Source of the DNA: Clostridia bacterium
Lineage (GTDB): Bacteria > Bacillota > Clostridia > Oscillospirales > Acutalibacteraceae
Assembly (NCBI GenBank): GCA_017410325.1
Contig: JAFQRA010000031.1
Span: 50,544 to 114,543 of the forward strand
Length of the DNA: 64,000 nt
Direction of reading: 5' to 3'
Shown: piece by piece, positions 26,584-35,009 of the stretch
Position numbering within the stretch: position 1 is the first letter of the stretch
How the letters are laid out: the number at the start of each line of letters is the position of its first letter
Program-made: the position numbers and the translations under genes
Notes under the pieces: model-generated
Seen by the model: only the letters and a program-made list of their open reading frames with translations
The model's database searches: none
Told to the model about the DNA's origin: nothing

Positions 26584-26609
26584 GACGAGCGAAAAACGGA
26601 AAGGTTTCA
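26584..26609 (-). promoter_or_regulatory. ECF-sigma-type promoter of sigma gene A
   Basis: On the minus strand TGAAAC, exactly 16 bp, then CGTC, ending 36 bp before the start codon. This is the consensus form known for SigM/SigW/SigX-type ECF factors of Bacillota, and such promoters typically mark autoregulation. It implies that sigma A (or its paralogue) drives its own gene. Confidence 0.72.
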
Positions 26610-26749
26610 TAAATTTGCAAAAAAATTAAAAAAATTCTGAAAATCTTTTTTGCCCGTCTGCTGATCATAGACGAATGAAAAATCAAAAGGTTACACGAAA
26701 ACGAAATAATTTATAGAAAATTAATAAATCGCCAATTCGCTCTTTTATA

Positions 26750-26777
26750 TTGAAATAAGAATATATTTTGATATAAT
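26750..26777 (+). promoter_or_regulatory. SigA-type promoter of sigma gene B
   Basis: TTGAAA, 16-bp spacer, TATAAT, ending 39 bp before the ATG at 26817. The divergent sigma gene on the other strand carries an ECF-type promoter instead, so the two genes appear to be under different control. Confidence 0.7.
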
Positions 26778-26816
26778 TAATACATTAATTATTCTACAGA
26801 AGGGGACGGTCTGCGG

Positions 26817-28346
26817 ATGAATGAGGGCGTTATTGCCTCGCTTGCCGAAAAAGCAAAGCAAGGCGATATGCAGGCGTTTGAACAGCTTTATACCGAGTTT
26901 TCACCGCTCGTGTATTCAATACTGTTTGAAATTACGCACGACACATACGAAGCGGAAAACTTAACGCAGGACTGTTTTGTTTCTGCTTTGCAAAGCATAC
27001 ACACACTAAAAGAGCCTGAAAAAGCAAAAAAGTGGCTGACAGCAATTGCCGCCAACCACGGTAGAGATTATCTGAAAAAGAAAAAACCAGCTTTGCTCGG
27101 CGCAGAGCACGAATACATATTTGAAATAAAGGAAGAGGACGATTCCTCACTTTTACCCGAAGCGAGCACAGAGCTTGACGAGCGAAGCGAGGAAATAAGA
27201 GAAATTGTCAACTCTGTATCGGAGGACAAGCGGCTTTGTCTCTTGCTTTTCTATCAGCACGAAATGAGCATAGCCGAAATTTCCGAAGAACTCGGTATTT
27301 CCGAAAGCGCTGTCAAAACGCGACTTTACAGAGCAAGAGAAGACATAAAAGAAGAGGTAGAAAAGCGCAACAAAAAGGGGATGCCGTTGTTCGGTGTTGC
27401 ACCCTTGCCGCTCATACTCTTTGCCCTGCGCAAATCATCCGAAGCTGCAACTGCTTCGTTTGCAGGAAGTGCTGCACAGACAACAGCTTTTGCGGCTGTT
27501 ACTGCAACGGCAAACACAGCGGCTGTTACTGCGGCGGCTTCAACCGCAACTGCTGCAACAGCCACGGGCACGGCAACCGCAACCGCTTCGGCTGCAACAG
27601 CAACAGCGGCAACGGCGGCGACAGGCACGGCAGCAACCGCAGCAGCAACGGGCATATCCGTAAAGGTTATCGCAATAGCGGCGGCAGGTGCAGTCGCAGT
27701 AGGCGGAGGTGCGGTAGGCGCAAAAGTGGTTCACGACAAGCGAGCCGCAGAAACAACCACTGCAATATTCGAAAAATCAACCGAACTTGCAAGCGAAAAC
27801 ATAGCCGTTGCCGCTACCGAGCCTGAAAGTGAAACTCAAATAACGTTAGAAAACGCAACTATAACGGTTTCGACATTAAACGGGACAACAACCGTAATCT
27901 TAACAACCGATACAAACACAAAGACAACAGTGGCAAACGGTACCACACAAGCGGTCACAACAAGCCGGGTATCAACAACATCCGCAGCTACAACAAAGCC
28001 TACGACAACAGCTAAACCAATAACCACCGACAAACCTACCACTACGGCAAAGCCGACTACGACCGCCGATACAACAGCAGCAACTACAACGATGCCCATA
28101 ACCACAACACAGCCGACAACTGCTACTCCGACTACCACAGCAGCCAAACCGGCAATGGTTACCGTAACCGTATGGGATTCAACGGGAAGCACAACCCACA
28201 CACTTTCTTTTGAGCCCGGTGAAACAATTACGGCTGACGTAATTGAAAACAGACTATCGGACGAATATGGAATCGAAGCCATAGTTGATGCTATAAATAT
28301 AACTGCTGAGTCAGGTGGAAGCTACACCGCCACAGCATACGAATAA
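26817..28346 (+). CDS. ECF sigma factor fused to membrane segment, Thr-rich stalk and C-terminal beta domain (B)
   Basis: Paralogue of the leftward sigma gene, 509 residues. Region 2 spans about 20-90 (FEQLYTEFSPLVYSILFE, AENLTQDCFVSAL) and region 4 about 130-180 (SEDKRLCLLLFYQHEMS, SESAVKTRLYRAREDIK). A hydrophobic stretch lies at 191-204 (LFGVAPLPLILFAL), then about 70 residues of almost pure Ala/Thr. The membrane segment (282-303) is followed by the shared block KVVHDKRAxETTTA, a Thr/Pro stalk (about 370-445) and a beta domain (446-509) ending SGGSYTATAYE. The stretch around the membrane is the most similar between the two. A GGGG site precedes the ATG. Only 15 bp separate it from the 1111-aa BspA gene, so they form one operon. 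Signal and regulon unknown. Confidence 0.85.
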   Translation: MNEGVIASLAEKAKQGDMQAFEQLYTEFSPLVYSILFEITHDTYEAENLTQDCFVSALQSIHTLKEPEKAKKWLTAIAANHGRDYLKKKKPALLGAEHEYIFEIKEEDDSSLLPEASTELDERSEEIREIVNSVSEDKRLCLLLFYQHEMSIAEISEELGISESAVKTRLYRAREDIKEEVEKRNKKGMPLFGVAPLPLILFALRKSSEAATASFAGSAAQTTAFAAVTATANTAAVTAAASTATAATATGTATATASAATATAATAATGTAATAAATGISVKVIAIAAAGAVAVGGGAVGAKVVHDKRAAETTTAIFEKSTELASENIAVAATEPESETQITLENATITVSTLNGTTTVILTTDTNTKTTVANGTTQAVTTSRVSTTSAATTKPTTTAKPITTDKPTTTAKPTTTADTTAATTTMPITTTQPTTATPTTTAAKPAMVTVTVWDSTGSTTHTLSFEPGETITADVIENRLSDEYGIEAIVDAINITAESGGSYTATAYE

Positions 28347-28361
28347 ACGGAGGAATTATAT

Positions 28362-31300
28362 ATGAGAATAAAAGGCATCAAAACGTTTTCTGTAATACTT
28401 GCAGTAATTATGCTTTTCGGTAACTTTACAGCCCTTGCGGCAGAAAATGAAATAACCGCCAGTGGAGCAACAGGAAATATAAATTGGACATTTTACAGTG
28501 ATGGCGAATTAGTCATTTCCGGTTCAGGCGCTATGCCGAACTATTCTACCGACGGATTCCCATGGTATACTTACCGCTCACAAATTATATCGGCAACAAT
28601 AACTGACGGTGTGACGAGTATTGGCGGCAATGCCTTTAGCGGATACAGCAATCTAAAACAAGTAACCTTACCGAATAGTGTAAAAACCATCTATGGTTCT
28701 GCTTTTTATAAATGTATTGCTCTTGAAGAAATCTCTGTTCCTGACAGTGTAAAAACTATTGGTGAAAGAGCATTTATGGGTTGCACTTCGCTCAAAAACA
28801 TAACAATAGGCAGTGGCATAACCGATATTGGCTGGTCTGCATTTGAAAATTGTACAAAGTTAACAAATGTTTATTATACCGGCGATCTTGCAGATTGGTG
28901 TGCCATTGATTTCAGCGAAAGCTATGGATCCAACACTTGCAATCCAATGTATTATGCTTCGTATTTATATATACAAGGTACTCGCCCTTCAGGTAACATC
29001 GTTATTCCCGAAACCGTAACAACCATTCCGTACGGCACATTTAAAAACTGCAAAGAATTTATCAATATAACTATCCCAAATTCTGTAACAACAATAAAAC
29101 CCTATGCGTTTTACAACTGCACAGGACTCAAAAGTGTAGTTGTTTCCGACAGTATAACCCGCTTGGACAGCTACATTTTTTGTGGTTGCACGGGACTCTC
29201 AAATGTAGTTATCGGCAATAGTGTCGGTAGTATTACAACTAATGCATTTTCCGGATGCAGCGGTATCACAGAACTAACAATGCCGGCATCTTCCTATTTT
29301 GACGGTTCGGCGTTTAAAGGATGCATCAATATTGATAAAGTAACACTAACCAAGGGTTCCGGCAAAATGTACGACTATTCAGATGCTTCTCATCGATCTG
29401 CACCGTGGTACATCGGTAAAAGCAGTACGGTAATAATAGATGACGGTGTTACGGATATAAGCGAATATGCGTTTTATAATTGTAACAATCTAAAAAACCT
29501 GACCGTTGGTAACAGTGTAAAAACGGTCGATAGATACGCCTTTTATAATTGTGACAGCCTCACAAATGTTTACTATACAGGAAACATTGCCGGATGGTGC
29601 GAGATCAGCTTTAGTACAAATCCATTAGATTTTGCAGAGAACTTATATATAGACGATAAGCTTGTCGAAGGCGTTCTTGTAATCCCTGAAGGTGTGACAA
29701 GCATTGGCAGTGGGGCATTTAAAAATCGCACACTTATCACAGGCGTTGAAATTCCTGACAGCATAACAAGTATCGGTGCCTCAGCTTTCTATGGTTGCAC
29801 CTCACTTGAAAGCATAACACCGCTAAAAAATACTGAATATATTGGCACAAACGCATTCTTCAACACAGAATATTACAACGATCCCGCAAATTGGGACAAC
29901 GGATTTTTGTACATCGGCACTAATCTCGTTGCAGTCAACAACGATAAGGTTGCGGACGAATGCAAACTGTATTCCAAAACAACACTTGTAGCATCAAGAG
30001 TTTTTGAAAAAAGCATCATTACAAGTCTTAATATGCCTGACAGTGTAAAATACATAAACACTTATGCTTTCTCTGACTGTGACCGTCTTGAGTCGGTTAA
30101 TTTATCGAGTAATCTTGTAGCCATCGGCGTAGGTGCATTCTATGACTGCGATAAATTAACAAGCATAGAAATTCCGGACGGTATTTCTGAACTGCCTAAT
30201 TCATTATTCAACGGTTCCGATATACTGAGTAATGTTGTCCTTAGTGACAGTCTTATGTCAATAGGAGAAAAGGTATTCTATAATGCACCTGAATTGACCC
30301 AACTCGAAATCCCCGCCACAGTTACCTCAATAGACCCGACTGCTTTCAGTGGCAGCGGCATCACCGATATTTATTACGGTGATAACAAGGCTCAATGGAA
30401 GCGTGCAACGGGCGGTGAGAGCTTCGACGGCATAACTGTTCACTACACGCTTAAGAGTGATGATGAAAGCGTTATCATTCAGCACACGGATAAAAACTTC
30501 ACTTGGGAAGCAGGCAATGTTCACCTCAAGGTTGAAGATTTAACAAATGTCACAACCTCTTACGAGCAAAACGGATTTTACAACCGTCTGCTTACTAACC
30601 CGATACAGGTGCTTGACATAAAGCTTGTTGACGGCGATGACAAACCTATACAGCCGCTTTCTGATGAAAAGATAACAGTAAAAATCAAGGCTTCCGATGA
30701 ATTTAAGGCTATGCTTAAAACAGCTTTGTCTTCAGTCAGCGAATATGATATTGCAGCAGATAAGATTGATTTTGTCAATGACAGCTTTGTATTTGAGGTC
30801 GACGGCGAAACTGTAACTGTCCCTGCGGCAGAAAAGTTCCTCAAATCCTTCAAGGTTATTCACTGGAAATCCGATGCAGTGTTACCGACTGACCACGAAA
30901 GCTTTACCCACGATATGCTCAGTGTAAAAAACGGCTACATTGTTTTGCAGACTAATCACTTCAGCGAATATGCCGTGTGTACGGATATGCTTGAAATTGA
31001 GCAGGCCGAGCTTGAAATTGAAAACGGCAAAACGGCTCAGCTTAACGTTACTGTAGGCGAGGGTGAGACTGTAACTTACACTTCGTCGGATGAAAATGTT
31101 GCAACGGTCAATACAAACGGTGTTGTTACCGCAGTCGGTCCGGGTACAGCAACAATTACAGCTACAGTTAACGGTACGGGTGTCAGCGCAAAGTGTACTG
31201 TAAACGTTCCGTTCAGAACATTTACTGTCAAGTGGGTTGTTGACGGTGTTGTAACAGAGCAGGAAATAACAGAGCAGTCACCCTTAACTGCACCTGCCGA

Positions 31301-31697
31301 AGCTCCGGAAAAGGCCGGATATATATTCAAAGGCTGGTCACCTGCAATTCCTGATAAGATGCCTGCGAAAAATCTTACCTTCACAGCAGTATTTGAAGCT
31401 GCACCGGTGGCGGAGATAGAGATTATCACCGCTCCGACAAAAACAGCTTATACATATAAGTCAGGAAATATTGATTTAAGCGGAATCGAGCTGAAGATTA
31501 CCTACGAGGACGGTTACAGCGAAACCGTAACCGATACTTCAAAAATGACTGTCAGCGGATTTGACAGCAAAAAGGTCGGCAACCAGACAGTTACAGTCGA
31601 GTATGAAGGTGCAACAGTCAAATTCCAGGTCGGTGTTTCATACGCTTGGTGGCAGTGGATAATCCGCATTATCCTTCTCGGTATTTTCTGGTATTAA
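28362..31697 (+). CDS. Large secreted BspA-type leucine-rich-repeat protein (1111 aa)
   Basis: Exported protein with a signal peptide (about 1-27, ending ALAAEN). The BspA N-terminal cap (GATGNINWTFYSDGELVISG) precedes about twenty leucine-rich repeats over residues 65-690, most with SVxxIGxxAFxxCxxL. Residues about 700-870 form a beta-rich module shared with the 639-aa protein. Then come a Big_2-like Ig domain (about 876-949, VTYTSSDENVATVNTNGVVT), an InlB/Flg_new-type repeat (950-1013, AGYIFKGWSPAIPDKMPAKN) and a Big_3-like domain (1016-1091). The protein ends in YAWWQWIIRIILLGIFWY, a hydrophobic tail without LPXTG. A GGAGG site precedes the ATG. It is co-transcribed with sigma B and is probably an adhesin displayed at the surface. 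Confidence 0.9.
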   Translation: MRIKGIKTFSVILAVIMLFGNFTALAAENEITASGATGNINWTFYSDGELVISGSGAMPNYSTDGFPWYTYRSQIISATITDGVTSIGGNAFSGYSNLKQVTLPNSVKTIYGSAFYKCIALEEISVPDSVKTIGERAFMGCTSLKNITIGSGITDIGWSAFENCTKLTNVYYTGDLADWCAIDFSESYGSNTCNPMYYASYLYIQGTRPSGNIVIPETVTTIPYGTFKNCKEFINITIPNSVTTIKPYAFYNCTGLKSVVVSDSITRLDSYIFCGCTGLSNVVIGNSVGSITTNAFSGCSGITELTMPASSYFDGSAFKGCINIDKVTLTKGSGKMYDYSDASHRSAPWYIGKSSTVIIDDGVTDISEYAFYNCNNLKNLTVGNSVKTVDRYAFYNCDSLTNVYYTGNIAGWCEISFSTNPLDFAENLYIDDKLVEGVLVIPEGVTSIGSGAFKNRTLITGVEIPDSITSIGASAFYGCTSLESITPLKNTEYIGTNAFFNTEYYNDPANWDNGFLYIGTNLVAVNNDKVADECKLYSKTTLVASRVFEKSIITSLNMPDSVKYINTYAFSDCDRLESVNLSSNLVAIGVGAFYDCDKLTSIEIPDGISELPNSLFNGSDILSNVVLSDSLMSIGEKVFYNAPELTQLEIPATVTSIDPTAFSGSGITDIYYGDNKAQWKRATGGESFDGITVHYTLKSDDESVIIQHTDKNFTWEAGNVHLKVEDLTNVTTSYEQNGFYNRLLTNPIQVLDIKLVDGDDKPIQPLSDEKITVKIKASDEFKAMLKTALSSVSEYDIAADKIDFVNDSFVFEVDGETVTVPAAEKFLKSFKVIHWKSDAVLPTDHESFTHDMLSVKNGYIVLQTNHFSEYAVCTDMLEIEQAELEIENGKTAQLNVTVGEGETVTYTSSDENVATVNTNGVVTAVGPGTATITATVNGTGVSAKCTVNVPFRTFTVKWVVDGVVTEQEITEQSPLTAPAEAPEKAGYIFKGWSPAIPDKMPAKNLTFTAVFEAAPVAEIEIITAPTKTAYTYKSGNIDLSGIELKITYEDGYSETVTDTSKMTVSGFDSKKVGNQTVTVEYEGATVKFQVGVSYAWWQWIIRIILLGIFWY

Positions 31698-31708
31698 TTT
31701 AAATTAAC

Positions 31709-31750
31709 AAAACCTCTCGGATGTGATTTGAATCCATCTGAGAGGTTTTT
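31709..31750 (+). terminator. Intrinsic terminator of the sigma B/BspA operon
   Basis: A 15-bp stem (AAAACCTCTCGGATG against CATCTGAGAGGTTTT, one wobble) with an 11-base loop and a T run. It lies 11 bp after the BspA stop. Confidence 0.9.
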
Positions 31751-31831
31751 CTTGTGATAAAAATATATCTATATAACGAATATGATTTGTTGGAATAGTT
31801 TTCAAGAATAAATTAAAATAGTTTGCTTTTA

Positions 31832-32854
31832 TTAACCGAATAAGGGTCTGAACAAATTTCTCAATAGAATATAGATTGCCATAAATGGAGCTTTTATTAT
31901 ATTGAAAATGTTAATTGATGCTTTTATTTCGCTGTTATCGGTATCCGGATTATAATCCGATGTGTGACGCATAAGCCACGATATCATTCCGTCAGGAAAG
32001 GACAGTGTAACATCTTCACCATTTCCGTCAATAGTTGACATATAAGGGTACTGTCCGTTTTCTGTTGTAAACATATCGTAGGTAACAGCCTCCCACGAAT
32101 AGTGCTCTGTCGGTGCCGATTTACCGTCGGGCATACAAACCTTATGCAAAGTGGTAAATCTGCACTCTGAAGAAACATTGGTCGTTGAAATTACCGCATT
32201 CCAGTCTTTCAGAACTCTGTTCTTGTAGCTTACAAGCGGATCGTTTTCGCCTGCAACAAGCCATACCGGAACATCTGAAAGCATTTTCGCTTCCTCATTG
32301 GTTATTGTTATATAAGGGCAAATCGGGAATATTGCCGCAAACATATCAGGAAAAGTAATTGCCATTTTAAAGCTCATCATTCCGCCAAGTGAGAAGCCGC
32401 CAATATAAATTTTGGTTGTATCAACAAAATCTTTGTTTTTGATGATAAAATCGTCGATCGAAGCCTTCAACGGAGCCAACATATCATCGCCCCAAGAAAT
32501 TCCGAAGTTTTCGGGTGCTCTTACAGCCATTATGTAAAAGCCCTTTTCTGTGCGTGACTGAAACTCTTCACTTGACCAGTTGACAATATCGTTTGATTTA
32601 ATCTGATAGCCTTCATACTGGCCGTGCGAGTGCCCGTGCACCCATATCACCAACGGATATTTACCGGAATCGTTGTTGCTTTCAGGCGAATAGTATCTGT
32701 AATCCACAGAATACAGTCCGGTTCGTGGACCGCATCCGTATTCAAACTGTTCTCTGAGTATAGCTTTTGTATCGGTAGCAGAAGCGGCCAAAGATGTCGG
32801 CGGAAAACTCAATAACAAACAAAATGAAAGAAATACAGAAATAATTCTTCGCAT
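31832..32854 (-). CDS. Secreted alpha/beta-hydrolase (PHB-depolymerase/feruloyl-esterase-like)
   Basis: Exported 340-residue esterase-like protein with a signal peptide (about 1-23, ending TSLAAS). The fold is an alpha/beta hydrolase: oxyanion region WVHGHSHG, nucleophile elbow GGFSLGGMM (Ser near residue 175), acid loop GENDPLVS and a late HYSWEAV that supplies the His. Relatives include LpqC/poly-hydroxybutyrate-depolymerase-type and feruloyl esterases. Which ester it cleaves cannot be told. The C-terminus (NIFNIIKAPFMAIYILLRNL, then FRPLFG) is the same kind of hydrophobic tail as on the BspA proteins. The gene is leftward, behind a GGGAGG site, and convergent with the BspA operon. Confidence 0.82.
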   Translation of the reverse strand: MRRIISVFLSFCLLLSFPPTSLAASATDTKAILREQFEYGCGPRTGLYSVDYRYYSPESNNDSGKYPLVIWVHGHSHGQYEGYQIKSNDIVNWSSEEFQSRTEKGFYIMAVRAPENFGISWGDDMLAPLKASIDDFIIKNKDFVDTTKIYIGGFSLGGMMSFKMAITFPDMFAAIFPICPYITITNEEAKMLSDVPVWLVAGENDPLVSYKNRVLKDWNAVISTTNVSSECRFTTLHKVCMPDGKSAPTEHYSWEAVTYDMFTTENGQYPYMSTIDGNGEDVTLSFPDGMISWLMRHTSDYNPDTDNSEIKASINIFNIIKAPFMAIYILLRNLFRPLFG

Positions 32855-33087
32855 TTTTTCCTCCCTATTCTTGCTTTAACAAGCAGTCTTGTGCTTTATA
32901 CACCCTTTTTAAAAGGGAACTCACACATATGACTAATATTGAATTGAATTGCATTGCAATATCAGTATACTATTTGTAAATATTTTGTCAATATTTAAGA
33001 AAAACACAAGTTCGGTTTGAAAATAAATAGTGTTGATTTATTCAGAAAAGTATTCCCGTCATATTTTCTGGATTATTAGGAACAAGA

Positions 33088-33276
33088 GGAATTGTTATCA
33101 TAAATAAACCCGACGAAATCACAATTTTAAATCTGGGCGGTTTCAGAATAGAGCTTGAAGCTGCCAAATCCGGCGGAATATCCGACCCGAGAAATACTGT
33201 ACTTATGAAAATGTTTACCCTTATAGATATCGGTGAACGTGCCGGAAGTGGTATTCCGAATATCTATAGTAAAATG
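33088..33276 (+). pseudogene. Fragment of an AlbA/HATPase_c_4-type putative transcriptional regulator
   Basis: One frame reads IVIINKPDEITILNLGGF, then GGISDPRNTVLMKMF, then IGERAGSGIPNIYSKM. This is the C-terminal ATPase-like part of the RecG/AlbA_2-type regulator family, in which the SDPRN and ER-GSGI motifs are conserved. The N-terminal several hundred codons and any start are missing and the frame runs on without family similarity, so it is a relic. The surrounding 32855-33403 otherwise holds only the promoter region of the leftward esterase and the upstream region of the next gene. Confidence 0.7.
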
Positions 33277-33403
33277 ATTGTGATACACTTTGAAAAAGAT
33301 TTATTATGTTACAAAAAATGCGCAGTTTATACGTAGTCTGTACGTATTTATTCAGTATTCTGTTCTTTGTCGGAAGACAAAACAACACGAAAGGACAGAT
33401 AAG

Positions 33404-33928
33404 ATGGTAAATGAAACTATCAACAAGTTAAACGAAGAATACGAGATTGACAAAGAAAACATTCAAAGGGCTATGTTCAAATTTATCGCCCCTGCTCCGG
33501 TGCCGTATGCTGTGTTGGAAATGACACGCAGACAAACGAAATTTTCTTCAATCGGAGAGTTTCTGCCTATGCAGATGATCGATAAATATTTGTATGAAGA
33601 TGAGGCAGATGAAATTGAAATCGGAGAAAACGAATTTGTTATCCGTGACTACAGCTTAAAGGATTACGGAATAAAACCCGGAGATGTTTGCCTCTACAAT
33701 CCTGAAAGGACAGACGAAACCGTATACTTCTCTGCTGTCGAAATTGACGGCTGTATATTCCCGGCGGATCTGAATGAAGACGAAGAGGATCCCGAAAAAT
33801 ACTGTGTATATACAAACGGTGCCTACTGGGATTTCACAGTTTACAAGGACAAGGTTAAGGTGCTCGGTGAGATTTGTGCTTGGAGAAAAGCTGATGAAAC
33901 CGAATACAGACCATTTATAGAAGAGTAA
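33404..33928 (+). CDS. Hypothetical protein (174 aa)
   Basis: The start at 33404 (MVNETINKLN) is chosen because AAAGGA lies 8 bases upstream; the frame extends upstream without a ribosome site. The product is soluble, strongly acidic in its middle (YEDEADEIEIGE) and looks beta-rich in the C-terminal half, where YGIKPGDVCLYNP recalls small beta-barrel domains. No family is recognised with confidence. It begins a run of four small rightward genes (33404-34688) with gaps of 24 bp or less. Confidence 0.55.
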   Translation: MVNETINKLNEEYEIDKENIQRAMFKFIAPAPVPYAVLEMTRRQTKFSSIGEFLPMQMIDKYLYEDEADEIEIGENEFVIRDYSLKDYGIKPGDVCLYNPERTDETVYFSAVEIDGCIFPADLNEDEEDPEKYCVYTNGAYWDFTVYKDKVKVLGEICAWRKADETEYRPFIEE

Positions 33929-33932
33929 GCAT

Positions 33933-34205
33933 ATGAGTTTTATTGAAGAGTTTTATTTTGGCAATCATGAGCCTCAAAAAAGCAACCTGAAACAAAATGC
34001 GGATTTTCAACGGGACTTCAACAGAATGTGTGAGATTGAAGCGATGCTCAGAAACAGCCTTGCCGGTAAGCAGAAGGAGCTGTTCAAGGAATATGTTGAT
34101 TTGTGGGGTTTAATACTCGGCGATATGACTTTTGATAGTTTTAAGACCGGCTTCAGACACGGTGCAGCATTTGCCGCCGATACATTTAACACAGAGGATA
34201 ATTAA
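33933..34205 (+). CDS. Small helical protein (DUF6809-like)
   Basis: A 90-residue, apparently all-helical protein. It starts MSFIEEFYFGNHEPQ, matching the opening pattern (LYxGNIxPxE) of a small Clostridia family usually listed as DUF6809. GFRHGAAFA near the end is also typical. A short GAAGAGT sequence precedes the ATG, 4 bp after the previous stop, so translation is probably coupled. These proteins are common on mobile elements and have no known function. Confidence 0.6.
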   Translation: MSFIEEFYFGNHEPQKSNLKQNADFQRDFNRMCEIEAMLRNSLAGKQKELFKEYVDLWGLILGDMTFDSFKTGFRHGAAFAADTFNTEDN

Positions 34206-34228
34206 TCATATCAAGAGGATGAGAGCTT

Positions 34229-34534
34229 ATGTCCAACCAAGATATACCGGATATCGTTAAACTGATTCATGATTTCAACTGCACAGACCCCGACGAAATG
34301 TATTTTTCTGTACTCGCTGACAGGGTCAGATATTTCAAAGAGACACCGGAAGGACAAGCGGAGATTTTTAAAATGTTTGATGATGCACGAAAAGAGGCTG
34401 CCGACGCAAGAGCGATAAAGATTGCAAGGAGTTTACTGAATACTACCTTTTCTGTTGAACAAATAGCAGAAATTTGCGCTCTTTCGGTTGAAGAAGTTCA
34501 GAAAATCAAGGGTGGGGAACAATCAAATGAGTAA
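34229..34534 (+). CDS. Small protein resembling the C-terminus of Rpn/transposase-like nucleases
   Basis: A 101-residue protein. The second half (ARAIKIARSLLNTTFSVEQI, then AEICALSVEEVQKIK) matches the helical tail found at the end of Rpn-family PD-(D/E)XK recombination-promoting nucleases, but no nuclease domain is present. It could be a stand-alone tail produced by gene decay, or a small regulator that has kept its ribosome site (GAGGATGAGAG). It overlaps the next gene by 8 bp. Confidence 0.5.
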   Translation: MSNQDIPDIVKLIHDFNCTDPDEMYFSVLADRVRYFKETPEGQAEIFKMFDDARKEAADARAIKIARSLLNTTFSVEQIAEICALSVEEVQKIKGGEQSNE

Positions 34535-34688
34535 AATAATGGACGAAATTCGTGAAGAGGCATCTGATTTAAAAGCCAAAGAAATCGCTGCGAGATTGCT
34601 TGAGACAAATCTATCTGTTGAAGAAGTATCAGGGCACACAGGTGTTTCTGTAGAAGAAATCATAAAAATCAAAGAAGGAAATCAATAA
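34527..34688 (+). CDS. Small protein (53 aa), paralogous tail of the preceding gene
   Basis: The start at 34527 (MSKIMDEIREE) is preceded by GGGTGGGG. The 53-residue product repeats the pattern of the preceding gene's second half: KEIAARLLETNLSVEEVSGH, then TGVSVEEIIKIKEG. The two thus look like a tandem duplication of one helical, helix-turn-helix-like module. Function unknown. Confidence 0.5.
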   Translation: MSKIMDEIREEASDLKAKEIAARLLETNLSVEEVSGHTGVSVEEIIKIKEGNQ

Positions 34689-34954
34689 AGCAAAAACGGC
34701 TCGCTTCGGCGAGCTGTAGCTTTAGAGTTTTGATATAGATGCTGTTTGCAAAAGACACGCTGTATCAAGGTTTAGTAAAGATTCCGAATATAATTATCAA
34801 ATAACCGAAATAGCAGGTTTTAAAAAGCAACCTAATTATTATACACCGCTTTGCTGTGATAACACGACGGCTTAGCGGTGTGTTTCTTTGATTGGTTTGA
34901 AATTTTCTGAATAAAAGATATTGAATCGGCATAGATTAATAATGTTTGTAAATA
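34689..34954. other. Gene-free region upstream of hipBA
   Basis: The end of the small-gene operon is followed by a short hairpin near 34697-34720 (GGCTCGC-TTC-GGCGAGC), a probable weak terminator. The rest is A+T-rich and shows no gene up to the hipB promoter. Confidence 0.5.
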
Positions 34955-34990
34955 TTGACAAATCATTAAGTTCTGTTTATAATTATAAAC
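34955..34990 (+). promoter_or_regulatory. hipBA promoter with overlapping palindromic operator
   Basis: Consensus -35 TTGACA (34955-34960), a 17-bp spacer and consensus -10 TATAAT (34978-34983). A perfect 16-bp palindrome, GTTTATAATTATAAAC (34975-34990), covers the -10 box. This is where an autorepressing antitoxin would bind to block RNA polymerase. Confidence 0.78.
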
Positions 34991-35009
34991 ATTATAAGAG
35001 GTGATGGAT

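Noticed and set aside
27236-27826. Plus-strand frame of 196 codons, Arg/Cys/Asn-rich, inside sigma gene B
   Set aside because: Alternate-frame reading of the repetitive Ala/Thr codons; low complexity and no start signal.
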